From Armillaria gallica (lineage: Eukaryota > Basidiomycota > Agaricomycetes > Agaricales > Physalacriaceae): DNA of 64,000 nt. The stretch is from the NCBI GenBank assembly GCA_037576215.1, contig JBANDB010000011.1, positions 868,001-932,000 of the forward strand, read 5' to 3'. The notes under the pieces were generated by a model that was given only the letters and a program-made list of their open reading frames with translations, did not search any database and was not told where the DNA came from. This document shows, in pieces, positions 21,420-30,235 of the stretch (the first letter of the stretch is position 1; each line of letters starts with the position of its first letter). The position numbers and the translations under genes were made by a program.

Positions 21420-22623
21420 TCATCCTCTCTGTTGCTGTCTCTGTCGTAACTCGAGCAAGTCGTCCCGCAGCTGCACGTTTTCGTTGCGCAGCTGGGCCAT
21501 CTGTTGGAGCAGCTGTTGGAGCAGGTCTCCCTGGTTCGGTGCCCGTGGGGGCGCATCGTCTCCTTGGTGGGGTCTCCCCCATTCGTCGTTCATGTCGGGC
21601 ATGTCATCCATGCCGGCCCCTGCTATAATCCAACTGGTGCGGGGCCCCGTGTACCCCGGGTACCTTGGGTTTCGTTGTCGCGGCAGTGAGTCGGGGAGCG
21701 GCTCCGTGAACTCCACCTCAAGATCCCCGAACGTCTCCCAGTCGAGGTTGAACCCCTCATCACGGTTCTCCCTCCAGGCGTTCCTGCTCCAGGATGGTGA
21801 GAGCATTGAGGTCGGCCTCCAAGACTGCCTGCTCTGCCGCTGTCCTTGGGCGAACTCCGACATGGCCTCCCTGCCATAGGGGTCCCACTCGGGCCTCTGT
21901 CTCGATCCGTCGCCCTGCGGATGGGGGGAAGATGGATCGGTCCCAGTTTGCGTGGATTCAGGCCGCGATTCCGGGGGTCCAGCTGTCATAGAAAGATCCC
22001 TGGGAGTGCTGTCGTCCCAGGAGTTCGTCGCCTCATTCGGCTGCGAGGTAGTAGTCCATGTGGACTCGCGGGTACTGGTCGTGGGGCCACCCTGCTCTGG
22101 TGTCGAAGTCCCGCTGTTGGAGTTCCCAGGCAGCGGTGACATGGGGGCTGAGAACCCTTCTGTCGATGTCGGCGAGCTCGGGCCACTCATAGTCGGGTCC
22201 AAATGGGTTGAGGGGATCACTGTCCCTTTGTTCTCTGACAGGGTCAGCGAAGGGGTCAACCTCGGTGTTGGAGTCACTTCCCCAGAGGTCTGTCTCTGGT
22301 TCTCCGGGGAAGGGGACCTGCTCGGGTTCCTGCTCAGCAGGAGCGAACAGTAAGGCTCCTGCCGGTTCTGGGTATAGTGGTCGGGGTTCTGGAACTCCCT
22401 CGCATAGTGCCACCCGGTTGGTGGTGTCCAGTCCCAGGGCACTAGTTGGCGTGTCGCTCTGTTCGATCCAGGCGGTGACGTTGTCATCATCTGGGGGTGG
22501 TACCGGTTGGTCCCACTCCCGTAGCCACGGTACCAGGTTCTGCTCGAACCAGGCATTGATGGCGGTGTGGTCACCCTCGCTGATGTAGGAGATGCTGCCC
22601 TCATCCTCGGGGAAGGCAGCTCC
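21420..22623 (-). pseudogene. Element A pre-capsid region of Gag, broken by TGA codons and a frameshift
   Basis: In the frame that follows the 138-codon ORF the sequence reads SISYISEGDHTAINAWFEQN, then FGPDYEWPELADIDRRVLSP and AEQAVLEADLNALTILEQER. It carries TGA codons at 22033-22035 and 21958-21960 and a frame change near 21766, after which it continues EGFNLDWETFGDLEVEF and ends in a leucine- and glutamine-rich coiled coil (LLQQLLQQMAQLRNENVQLR) with a TGA at 21420-21422. The coiled coil probably mediates Gag assembly. A long overlapping ORF in another frame across this span (22604-21420) is only partly coding. Confidence 0.6.
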
Positions 22624-23040
22624 TCATCGTGCAGGCCATAGCCTCATCGTCTGGGTCAGAATGGGTTGTTCGACCTCAGCGGGGGGCTCGGGGGATCGCT
22701 GTAGCCTGCTGGGGCTGGGGGTCGCATTTCTGGGTATATATTCGAGGGAGGAGGAGTGCTGAATTGTGGCCGTCCTCCTATGGGTCGTGTCTGTCATTGA
22801 GCGTCCGGATGCCAGACTCGTCTGGCCCATTGCTTGTCTGGGTTCAGGGGTGTAGGGGTCGTCATGTTGGAAGGAGTCGGTTCGGGGGGTCCTTGGTACT
22901 TGGATCCCGACTTGAGCGAGGAGATGCCGGATCTCTTCGATATATGCGACGGTGAAAAGGACTGTCAAGAAAATGAGGGTGGCGAGGGCAACTGCTATGC
23001 CGATGCTGATGGTCTGGGTCGGGGTTAGGTCAGTGTTCAT
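22624..23040 (-). CDS. Element A small ORF 3: predicted single-pass membrane protein, 138 aa
   Basis: The ATG at 23040 overlaps the stop of the preceding ORF as ATGA (23040-23037). Residues about 10-35 form a hydrophobic segment (SIGIAVALATLIFLTVLFTV), followed by AYIEEIRHLLAQVG and a Pro/Ser/Thr-rich tail. The ORF ends with TGA at 22624-22626, also part of an ATGA overlap. The downstream Gag region continues in the same frame, and CGA in place of this TGA would fuse the membrane segment to Gag. It is therefore either a separate small protein or the N-terminus of an ancestral Gag. No match was recognised. Confidence 0.5.
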   Translation of the reverse strand: MNTDLTPTQTISIGIAVALATLIFLTVLFTVAYIEEIRHLLAQVGIQVPRTPRTDSFQHDDPYTPEPRQAMGQTSLASGRSMTDTTHRRTATIQHSSSLEYIPRNATPSPSRLQRSPEPPAEVEQPILTQTMRLWPAR

Positions 23041-23231
23041 TCATTTCGCCTTTGTCGTTGGCGTTGGGTTTCTATGGCTTGCGTGATTTCCACCCATAGG
23101 GTTATTACCTGGTAGATGGCGATCTGGAGACAGATGAACATTACCGCAGCGAGAATCTGCTCTCGCTTGGTAAGGTGTCCATTCGGGGGAGGCGTTGTGT
23201 CTATCTGAGGGTTCAGGGGTTGAGTCGTCAA
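23037..23231 (-). CDS. Element A small ORF 2: membrane-segment ORF, about 64 aa, no ATG
   Basis: The open frame contains a hydrophobic stretch ILAAVMFICLQIAIYQVITL followed by a basic tail (QRQRQRRNE). The likely beginning is a TTG at 23231 within ATTGACG; a single-base change or indel there would give ATG. The stop overlaps the ATG of ORF 3. A second open frame just upstream also ends in a hydrophobic run (LAVLLFELVLVTYLVH, about 23230-23290). Whether this is translated is unknown. Confidence 0.35.
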   Translation of the reverse strand: MTTQPLNPQIDTTPPPNGHLTKREQILAAVMFICLQIAIYQVITLWVEITQAIETQRQRQRRNE

Positions 23232-23253
23232 TGTACTAGGTAGGTCACGAGTA

Positions 23254-23394
23254 CTAGTTCGAATAGTAGTACCGCGAGATTGTCGAAGAGTTCGACTTCT
23301 TCTTCAGTTGGCGTGGGGGGAGGAGTTTGGGGCGACGTCGTGGATAGTGAGTGATGGTTCTGGGATGAGAGTGTGCGAAGGCATGTAGTGTCAT
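23254..23394 (-). CDS. Element A small overlapping ORF, 46 aa, basic
   Basis: The ATG at 23394 overlaps the stop of ORF 1 as ATGA. The peptide is rich in His, Arg, Lys and Pro (HYPRRRPKLLPPRQLKKKSN). It may be no more than an overlapping frame. It is listed because the stop-start overlap repeats the arrangement seen at its neighbours. Confidence 0.25.
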   Translation of the reverse strand: MTLHAFAHSHPRTITHYPRRRPKLLPPRQLKKKSNSSTISRYYYSN

Positions 23395-23699
23395 GGGGGT
23401 CTGGTTCGGGTCTGGTTTTCGGGGTCCTCGGTGGTGTAACCGAGATAGCAAAGAAGGATGAGAAGGAAGATTAGAGCCACACTAAAGAATGCGGCAAGGA
23501 TGATGGCGATGATAAGGCGGGGTTCCGTGGGGAACTGTATCATACGCAGGACTCTAGTCGACGTTAGAGTCATAATCCCTGCTGTAGTAACCACAGTAGT
23601 CGTAGTGGTTGTCGTTGTTGTCAGAGTCGGCTTTTGGTCAGCGCTGGTGGTATCTGCGCTTGCGGTTGTTTCTGGGTTTCTTTCCCCTGGCTCCTTCAT
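23391..23699 (-). CDS. Element A small ORF 1: predicted single-pass membrane protein, 102 aa
   Basis: The ATG is at 23699 and the TGA at 23391-23393. The N-terminal half is Thr-rich (TTTTTTTTTVVTTAG). Residues about 65-88 form a strong hydrophobic segment, RLIIAIILAAFFSVALIFLL, followed by a short polar tail. It overlaps the upstream basic ORF out of frame. It has no recognised homologue. In a retroelement this position (before gag) is unusual for membrane proteins. Confidence 0.45.
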   Translation of the reverse strand: MKEPGERNPETTASADTTSADQKPTLTTTTTTTTTVVTTAGIMTLTSTRVLRMIQFPTEPRLIIAIILAAFFSVALIFLLILLCYLGYTTEDPENQTRTRPP

Positions 23700-23763
23700 G
23701 AGCTTTGTGTTTGGGGTTCTTCTTCAACTTCCGGGGGTTTCGTCGCTGTCGGTTCGATGGCAT
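23638..23763 (-). CDS. Element A leader ORF: 41-aa highly basic peptide
   Basis: This is the first ATG after the primer binding site (ATG at 23763, 52 bp inside the LTR). About half of its residues are Arg or Lys (RNPRKLKKNPKHKAH, KKPRNNRKRRYHQR). It could be an RNA-binding leader peptide or a chance upstream ORF; nothing distinguishes these here. Confidence 0.35.
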   Translation of the reverse strand: MPSNRQRRNPRKLKKNPKHKAHEGARGKKPRNNRKRRYHQR

Positions 23764-23800
23764 ATGACTTCCGCGGCTAGCATAAGGAAGTGTAGTAGAA

Positions 23801-23813
23801 AGCTTCGAGCTAA
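23801..23813 (-). other. Self-priming primer binding site of element A
   Basis: One base inside the 5' LTR, the minus strand reads TTAGCTCGAAGCT. Its exact 13-base complement lies in the same LTR at 23968-23980, about 34 bases downstream of the TATA box (24008-24014), where transcription should begin. This is the arrangement known from Tf1 of fission yeast, in which the 5' end of the element RNA primes its own reverse transcription. No tRNA-type TGG primer site is present here. Confidence 0.65.
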
Positions 23814-23814
23814 T

Positions 23815-24229
23815 TGTTATGCCTGGACTCGGGTGGAACAAGTAAGCACTGATTGAGATAACCTCGCACTTCGGGTTGAACCTCAATAGCAGCAATACTC
23901 GCAGACCATGAGTGCAAGCGGTTAACACGTAGCAAGAAGGAGAGAGATAAGTCCGGTATGTATTAACTTAGCTCGAAGCTAGGGTACATGGCTGAGAGCT
24001 ACGCTACTTATATATTGTTCGGTTCGTTTCTAATAATAATTCGGGTCGTACGGTTGTTGGACGATAAATGTCAGGAGTCCTGTCCGTGTCCATGCGGTCG
24101 AGCTGTCATGCATCTAAGGCGTGGATAGGAGCTGGTCGTCATGTGGTCGATCGTGGTGCCAAGGTGCCATGATAAGATATGGGGCCGAGGTGCCGTGATA
24201 AGATAAGGAAAAGTGGAAAAATTGTAACA
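23815..24229 (-). repeat. 5' LTR of element A
   Basis: This LTR is 415 bp and minus-strand oriented. It contains a TATA box (24008-24014) and the proposed RNA start and self-primer at 23968-23980. Relative to the other LTR it has a 26-bp tandem duplication (about 24157-24208), which explains the length difference. Confidence 0.9.
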
Positions 24230-24234
24230 GAACA

Positions 24235-27197
24235 CAAACTTAAACTGATACAGAATAACTGCCTGGTGCAGGTTCTGAACTCGTGCTGGCTGCCTGGTGC
24301 AGTTTCAATACTGATACGTTGCGCCTGGTTGCGACTTAAAACACACTGACTGGTTCTGACTGTTTCTCGTGTCTGACTTTCTGTTTCTAGCTTAATACTG
24401 TTTGCTTGCTTATCGGTTCTTGCACACATGGAGTGACCATGTCACAAACGTTCTATTCCAGGTGAGTCTATGACTCGAAGCTCTTAACCAATTAAACCCG
24501 TACTATTCGCCTGGTAGCGTTCCAGGGGTCAAAAACCTCCTTCCCCACTAGATACATGACCTGTATTTATACTAGTCTACTGGTACACTATTACTAATCC
24601 TTTTTACTACTGACTAATATACTTGCTGACCCAGCCTCGTGAGGATAAATGCTCTACCTGGCAGATATTATCTCATCCGCAGCTACCAGGTCGATCGATC
24701 GTACTAGATCATCACCAGGCGATCAGATAACTTCCACCGGAATGCCGGGTGATTACACTTATACAAGTCACATCCTGGAACCTCGGCCTACTGGGTAGAA
24801 TACCGATCTTCTATTCAAGCGTTGGATCAGCTCGTTTCGAAGTTGCCAGGTGGACATCCTTCTTTACAATGTGCTACTTTCTTTCTGTGTCTTACTGATT
24901 GGTACAATGTAATACCATTGTATTTCCAGGAAATGTTAAATTACACGTGTTTTTAAAGGGTGTACGTGGCAGGCGTATCAGTATGTAATCTTAAATTAAT
25001 GTGATGGCAGAGAAGCCTGACTTGCGGTACTTGGAAGACCGACTATGGAGAATGACGCCTTGAGGGATACTATGGAGAGAACACTAAATGGAGCAACACC
25101 GCTGGCACGCGATGTTTAGAAACGGAAACCAATTTCATATTCTTCCCTCTTCTTCAGAACCACCATGACCACCCGAAACGATGGCTCGACGATGACAGCT
25201 TCATGTCGACTTCCAAGTGTCCCTTTATCTCGCTCTCTCTTCAACTTTTATCCATCTAACCGCTCTCTCGGTATAAGGACGGCGCGAGGCCGATGCCATG
25301 ACTGACAAGCGTTGGCTATTTCATGTCTGGTGACACATATTGCATAACGGTAAGCACATCATCGACAGGTACCTCCTCACGACGTCGCTTATCAGCAATC
25401 TGCAGGGTCCCGGAACGATACAGGACCGAATGAGATTGATATGCTATATCTTTTGCATCTAGTGCGTGTCTGACGCGTAGTGTCGAAACCGAATTTTTCA
25501 GGCTCGCTTCATGTGGCTGCTAGGAGACTTGCATCGCTCAACCGAGGACATGCCATCTTGTCGCCCTTTACGGAGATAAGCTCATACCTTGTAAAGTGTG
25601 CCGTCGCTCCAAGGGTTCACCTTGTTCTATCACTCAAGCAGAGATCCTTACCTTAGATCATAGAAACCATCCTTCCAATGGAAATGAAGCAAAGTATACG
25701 CGTTATGGTGGCACCTGCCATCCCTGTCGCTGCGGAGGCGTGTAATTCACTTAAGACGCTGGACATCGGGCGCTCGGAGATACCTACTTGACACAATATG
25801 CACATTTCTCACTGCTCCTTCCTTGTCTGATCGTCGTTTAGAGTCGGTACAGTACTTCCCTCAGGACTGAATTTTTATTCCCGTAACGTCCGCCCAGTGA
25901 TTATCCGTGACCATCAAAGCGTCCCTTATGACTACCGACATTCAGTCTAGGGATGGCGAACTCGGCTCATGTAAGAGGCCTGTAGCTGGTACAGCGTTGA
26001 TGAAAACAATCTGTGATAATTTTAGAACCTAGCCTGGCATTTTGAAAGTCGTGGTACATGTATTGGCACCGTGTTGTTGAGAAACCTAGCGCTGATGGGT
26101 AGTCTCCCAGTCGAGCAGTGAACCTGTGGCGCAACATGCACTTCTCCCGTGTCTGGATTTTCCAAATACGGAGAGACGTGCGGATCGCCAGTGCACCCGA
26201 AACCACCTTGCTATGCTGTTTGCATGTTTAGCAAGCACCGTTCTATTTCTCTGATATCTAAGTTCTACTACGCATTTGCTTAGCCGAACTCGGCTGAATG
26301 CTGCTGAGGATGGAGACACCAAGTCTTTGTTCAGCAGCAGAATTTTGGATATGGCCTCTTAACGCCAAGGTTGGGACGATAGCATTGTTTGAAAGAGCTG
26401 ATGTCGCAGCTCCGATTCTAATTGCGTCTAAATACACTAACGCACAGTATGTTTTTTGTCTATCATTTTTTAATTGATTCTCAAATAATGTAAGACGCAG
26501 AAGAACGACTTTGTGTTGGCAGTCGGGCCGCCAGACGCGCAGAGGTAAGACTGTACGCTGAATGAGTTCTTTAATGCTGATTATCGCTTCAAGAATCATT
26601 CGGCTAGCCCACGACAGGCCTTACCTCACTTACAAGGTCTCCATCTCCGCTCCTGGCTCCATGGGTGTACTCAAAACTAGACGTTCTGCTTCATAAAATC
26701 GTGAGGATGATACCAGTTAACTATTACTGGAAGTAAGTACCTATCCTCCAAATCACAACATTCACCGTCATGTAACACAGTCGTCACACAGCGCTGATAT
26801 CCCTAGGTTCCATTCCCTTCAGTGCAACACGCCAGCCTCCAACATCCCTGCGACCGGCTTAACATGGATTTCCCGCAGCATCTTCCAAAGTCCGGAAAGA
26901 GGCGGCATTAACTACCCGAACCGCCTATATTCCTTATAATCAATCAACATCTTTGAAGAGCTTATCGTACTGATCTCAGATTTTTATGAAGACGTCTGAT
27001 GACTTGTAGCTCCTGTTCAAGATAGGCTATGTCCATGAGAACGGAACTTTTGCGATGTCGACGGAAGATGATCCAAATCGCAAGAGATCAATGACATTAA
27101 GTCTTGACGGACGGCGCATAGAGGTGAATAGCGTTGAATTCACAACAGATATGCTTGATGATTATTGTTCAAGGAGGGAACAAGTGGAAAACGAAAG
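24235..27197. other. Degenerate sequence without recognised genes
   Basis: The stretch contains many stops and no convincing exon. The segment around 25080-25270 (GGCACGC, then AATTTCATATTCT and a CTC-rich run) resembles 34390-34560, so it may be the remainder of repeat R1a displaced by element A. CTGG-rich motifs at 24260-24800 hint at another old repeat that I cannot delimit. Confidence 0.35.
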
Positions 27198-27204
27198 CAA
27201 GTAC

Positions 27205-27964
27205 TGGGTACTGGCAACCCCCTGCTAAATTCAGACTCCGAGCATTATCAAAAATGGACCGGAATACCCGTGTTTTATGGATGCACCTACTGTGGGTCGA
27301 AAGAGCACGATTCAGCTCTAGTTTTGCAGGAACAATTTACTCGGAATAAAATTCTACATGTATTCTTCAAGGCACTTTGTTTGATTTACATCATTTTCCT
27401 TGATTTTGGTGAAGTTTATCATGATTGCAGAATGAAAATTTCACTTTTGTCTCGAAGAATACATGTATTTTAGTTAGGAAAGACATCCCCTGTGTTTTTT
27501 GGAGCAGCTTCGACTCTGTGGAAGCCTATACAAGGTGCATAACTTCAGGGTACAAATATGTACAAACAGTTACATGGTACCAATTTTGTCACGGTTGAAG
27601 GTGTTTAATTGTTACCAAACACATCATTTAAGGTGTAAACGAGTGGGAGTTAATATATCAACACTTTAGGATAATCAAGTCAAGGAAATATGACAATAAG
27701 TATAGCAGCCTTATTCTCCAGGCTATGAGAGAGAGACACAATGGTTGCAAAGATGCCATGTATATTAACAAAAGGAGAAGATTACTGCCATGATTAGGAT
27801 TCCTTGTAACATTATTTAATGGAGGCATGCATCGCATACACTGTACAGGTCCCAAATGAAGAGTACGGATGGTCATGGACAAATATGGAAGGGATTTGCC
27901 GCCAGAAGGCCCAAAAAGGCGCTTACTCAGCTCACGTTCCAGAACCGGGGGTTGCCAGTACCCA
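27205..27964. mobile_element. Nonautonomous DNA transposon, 760 bp, with 17-bp inverted repeats
   Basis: The ends are perfect inverted repeats TGGGTACTGGCAACCCC (27205-27221 and 27948-27964). The flanks share the 7-bp sequence CAAGTAC (27198-27204 and 27965-27971). The interior is AT-rich and holds no transposase. The superfamily is uncertain: the duplication is one base short of the 8 bp of hAT elements. Confidence 0.7.
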
Positions 27965-27971
27965 CAAGTAC

Positions 27972-28247
27972 ATACCATGACCAATACACTTTGAAAATAC
28001 AATGACTATGAGGGAGATACGGATTGAAAACGAGGCATTCGTGGTAGCAGAACGTCGCGCTTGAAATGAGCAAGTCAAGACTGGTGTCATACAGACCATC
28101 CCTCCCTCCCATTAATAGGTCTGTATCGTTGTCTGTCTACGAGAGACTAGTGGTAGACCCAGCCCGATGACCTGGAATCAACTTTGACCAGTGGGTATGG
28201 GCCAGCTCATACGGTGGCATATCCAAGTCCTATGTTCATCAGATATG
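27972..28247. other. Short spacer without recognised features
   Basis: No coding or repeat structure was recognised here. It may belong to the 3' flank of the minus-strand gene at 28248-28550. Confidence 0.3.
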
Positions 28248-28550
28248 TCATGTCAACCGTTTATATATGAAGGCGTCCGATATCTTCCCATTCGGATCTG
28301 TCTTCATGTTGATGTTCACCATAGGCCCCTCGTGAGCAGCCCGTCTACCCTGTATCATGCTGTCATTGAACCATACACGTTATTTGGGTCGACATATCTG
28401 GCTGTAAAATGGCTGTTGCCGAAATATACTATACCTGCTAGTATATATTGTACGGGTCCATTGATGGTCGTTAGAGAGATAGTTTCTTCTGGGGATGTGT
28501 CAAGGAAGGCGACGGCTAATGATAATACAGGGGGGGCTACGGTATAGAGT
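28248..28550 (-). pseudogene. Fragment with an ubiquitin-protease-like His box
   Basis: The minus frame reads TVAPPVLSLAVAFLD, NGPVQYILAGIVYFGNSHFT and then ARYVDPNNVWFNDSMIQGRR, ending with a TGA at 28248. The order G-x-x-H-F-x-A-R followed by W-x-N-D resembles the histidine box of ubiquitin-specific proteases (GHYxA...W..fdD). Upstream exons on the minus strand were not found, so this is the 3' end of a gene or a fragment. It lies divergently to the gene at 29000. The protease reading is inference. Confidence 0.45.
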
Positions 28551-28999
28551 AAATGTCAAGACACAAGGAACAAGGACAAAAATTACTTGACGACAGAGAG
28601 GTAAATCAGTTGTAGAGAATATTGCGAAGACGTCGGAGCTGCATGCAGTATGGGAAGGGACGTGCAACACATTGGATAATCAAAATATGCCAGAATAAGA
28701 AAAACTGAGCAAACATGGGTATCAGCAAACCCTACAGGGGGGAACAAGATACGGATATGGCATACACACAACAGATGAGATTGGCACAATACACAAAGCA
28801 CTGAATCCCGAGGGATCCATCAACACGATCCAATCGACCCAGAGGAGATGGATGAAGGCACGAGAGCAGAGAAAATTAAAATAAAATAGAAAGGAGGGCA
28901 CGACGTCAAGTAAGGAAATACCGACGTCACAGAAACGAAGTATAAAAATGCAAGGAGTAAGTTAGAATCACCTACCTCCCTACCTGCCAATCATCCCGA
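28551..28999. other. Spacer between divergent genes
   Basis: The sequence is AT-rich and purine-rich, with a possible TATA-like run (AGTATAAAAATG, about 28940-28951) about 55 bp before the ATG at 29000. Upstream exons of the minus-strand gene may be hidden here. Confidence 0.35.
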
Positions 29000-30235
29000 A
29001 TGGTTCAACACACCCGCAGACGATACACAGAAGACATGGACTGCTTCTACGACAAAGAAGACGTGGGTAAGTTGTAATACAAGTCACGAACATTGAACTC
29101 ATGGGTTAAACAGGTCAGACCATAGAGTCATTGACAGCCGAGCATGTCGTGAAGGACAAAATGCACTTGTCACATGTTCTAAAGGTAAGCACCTCGTCAC
29201 ACACATAGGCAACAAAATGATGACGCGACCAACAGGAACATACCATTATCAGTTTGGCCACCATCCAGCGAGATGAAGATGTGGGGGTATGGTGAATCAT
29301 GCACCAGAACATGGATGACGGGACGCTGGAGGAGATGGTGTTCATGATTATGGGGGCACTGTACGCGATGGATCTGCTGCCAGTAACTAAAGAGACAAGG
29401 TAAGCGACTATATCATTTGTGCGGAGCGGGTAGACTCACCAAACTACATACAGGATGCAGAAAGAGAAGATGAGATTCCTTAGCCAGTCCATACAGTTGG
29501 TAGGTTTAGGTAGCAACAAGTTCGACGACGCGGTCGCTGCGATAAAGGAAATACAGGTAATGGGAGAGAGAGAATTCAGAGAGGGAGAGATGGAAGAATG
29601 GAAACCCACGACGGCAAAGGAATTCATCCCCGTGGACCTGTCAAACCGATACTTCAGGCCACGGAATAGTACAAATGAGGAAGAAGGAATACCGATTTCT
29701 CAAGACGTAGACCCAGCAGGCATATTGGCGAAGATGGCACAGCGCAGATGGATCCACACTGAAGACAATGAAGGGGAAAAAAGGTGAGCAGCCTGCGCAG
29801 AGAATAAGAGCTGCTCACCGACGTATGGGCCTTTGTGCAATTTTTACCAATTTCCAACAGATACGTCGCAGCCAAGCCTCAGATGTTCCGCGTTGGGGAC
29901 GTTGTGGAAGTGCAGTGCTCACTGGTGTTCATGAAGGCGAACGAAGGTGCTGCGAGGATGAAGCTGATTCTCAGGGCATTAGCGTTGGTCAATTCTGATC
30001 ATTCATCCATGAGTAGCACAACGTGCATGAAGTCAAATCCATGAACTGACAATGAATGTAGAAAGCAAACGCAGACAAGAGAAATGCGGTAAACACTCCT
30101 TCGCCTTTGATTGTGAAGATGAAAAGGAAAATTGGGTTTGAGGATGAGGAAGACGACGCAGGATATGCCCAATTCAAGAGGGTGAACAGATCAGACAACA
30201 GAGATTCGGAAGAGGGCATGGCGACAGACGCATGA
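29000..30235 (+). pseudogene. Six-exon agaricomycete-type gene of unknown function, one nonsense codon
   Basis: Exons are 29000-29066, 29114-29184, 29236-29399, 29454-29783, 29861-30012 and a last one from about 30062-30075 to 30235, all with GT..AG introns in consistent phase. The product has FVxxIMGALYAMDLLP-type helices, a segment PVDLSNRYFRPRNST, and RYVAAKPQMFRVGDVVEVQC followed by MKLILRALALV. The tail is charged (KMKRKIGFEDEEDDAGYAQF). The only defect is a TGA in exon 3 (about 29295) after VGVW, where CGA would give arginine. I believe similar proteins are multicopy in mushroom genomes, often with the protease-like neighbour found here, but I cannot name the domain. Confidence 0.6.

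Larger units (their letters stand above)
1712..24229 (-). mobile_element. Element A: Ty3/gypsy LTR retrotransposon (chromovirus), degraded and carrying nested insertions
   Basis: Direct LTRs start TGTTATG and end GTAACA on the plus strand and are flanked by the duplication GAACA (1707-1711 and 24230-24234), so both halves belong to one insertion. Order on the minus strand is: 5' LTR, primer site, small ORFs, gag with zinc knuckle, protease, then the integrase C-terminal part, chromodomain, polypurine tract and 3' LTR. Reverse transcriptase, RNase H and the integrase N-terminal part are absent; their place is taken by a KDZ transposon. A solo LTR interrupts the gag-protease linker. Ten TGA codons, one TAA and at least two frameshifts break the coding frame. 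The element sits within or next to repeat R1a. Confidence 0.9.

Noticed and set aside
21420..22604. 394-codon ORF as an intact Gag protein
   Set aside because: The first two thirds are in the wrong frame; the coding frame is the neighbouring one with TGA codons, joined by a frameshift near 21766.
25967..26599. Minus-strand ORFs of 79-113 codons
   Set aside because: No motif, no start context and no splice structure; they are probably chance ORFs in degenerate sequence.
28191..28547. Plus-strand 118-codon ORF
   Set aside because: The opposite strand carries the recognisable HFTAR/VWFND motif; the plus ORF is its shadow.
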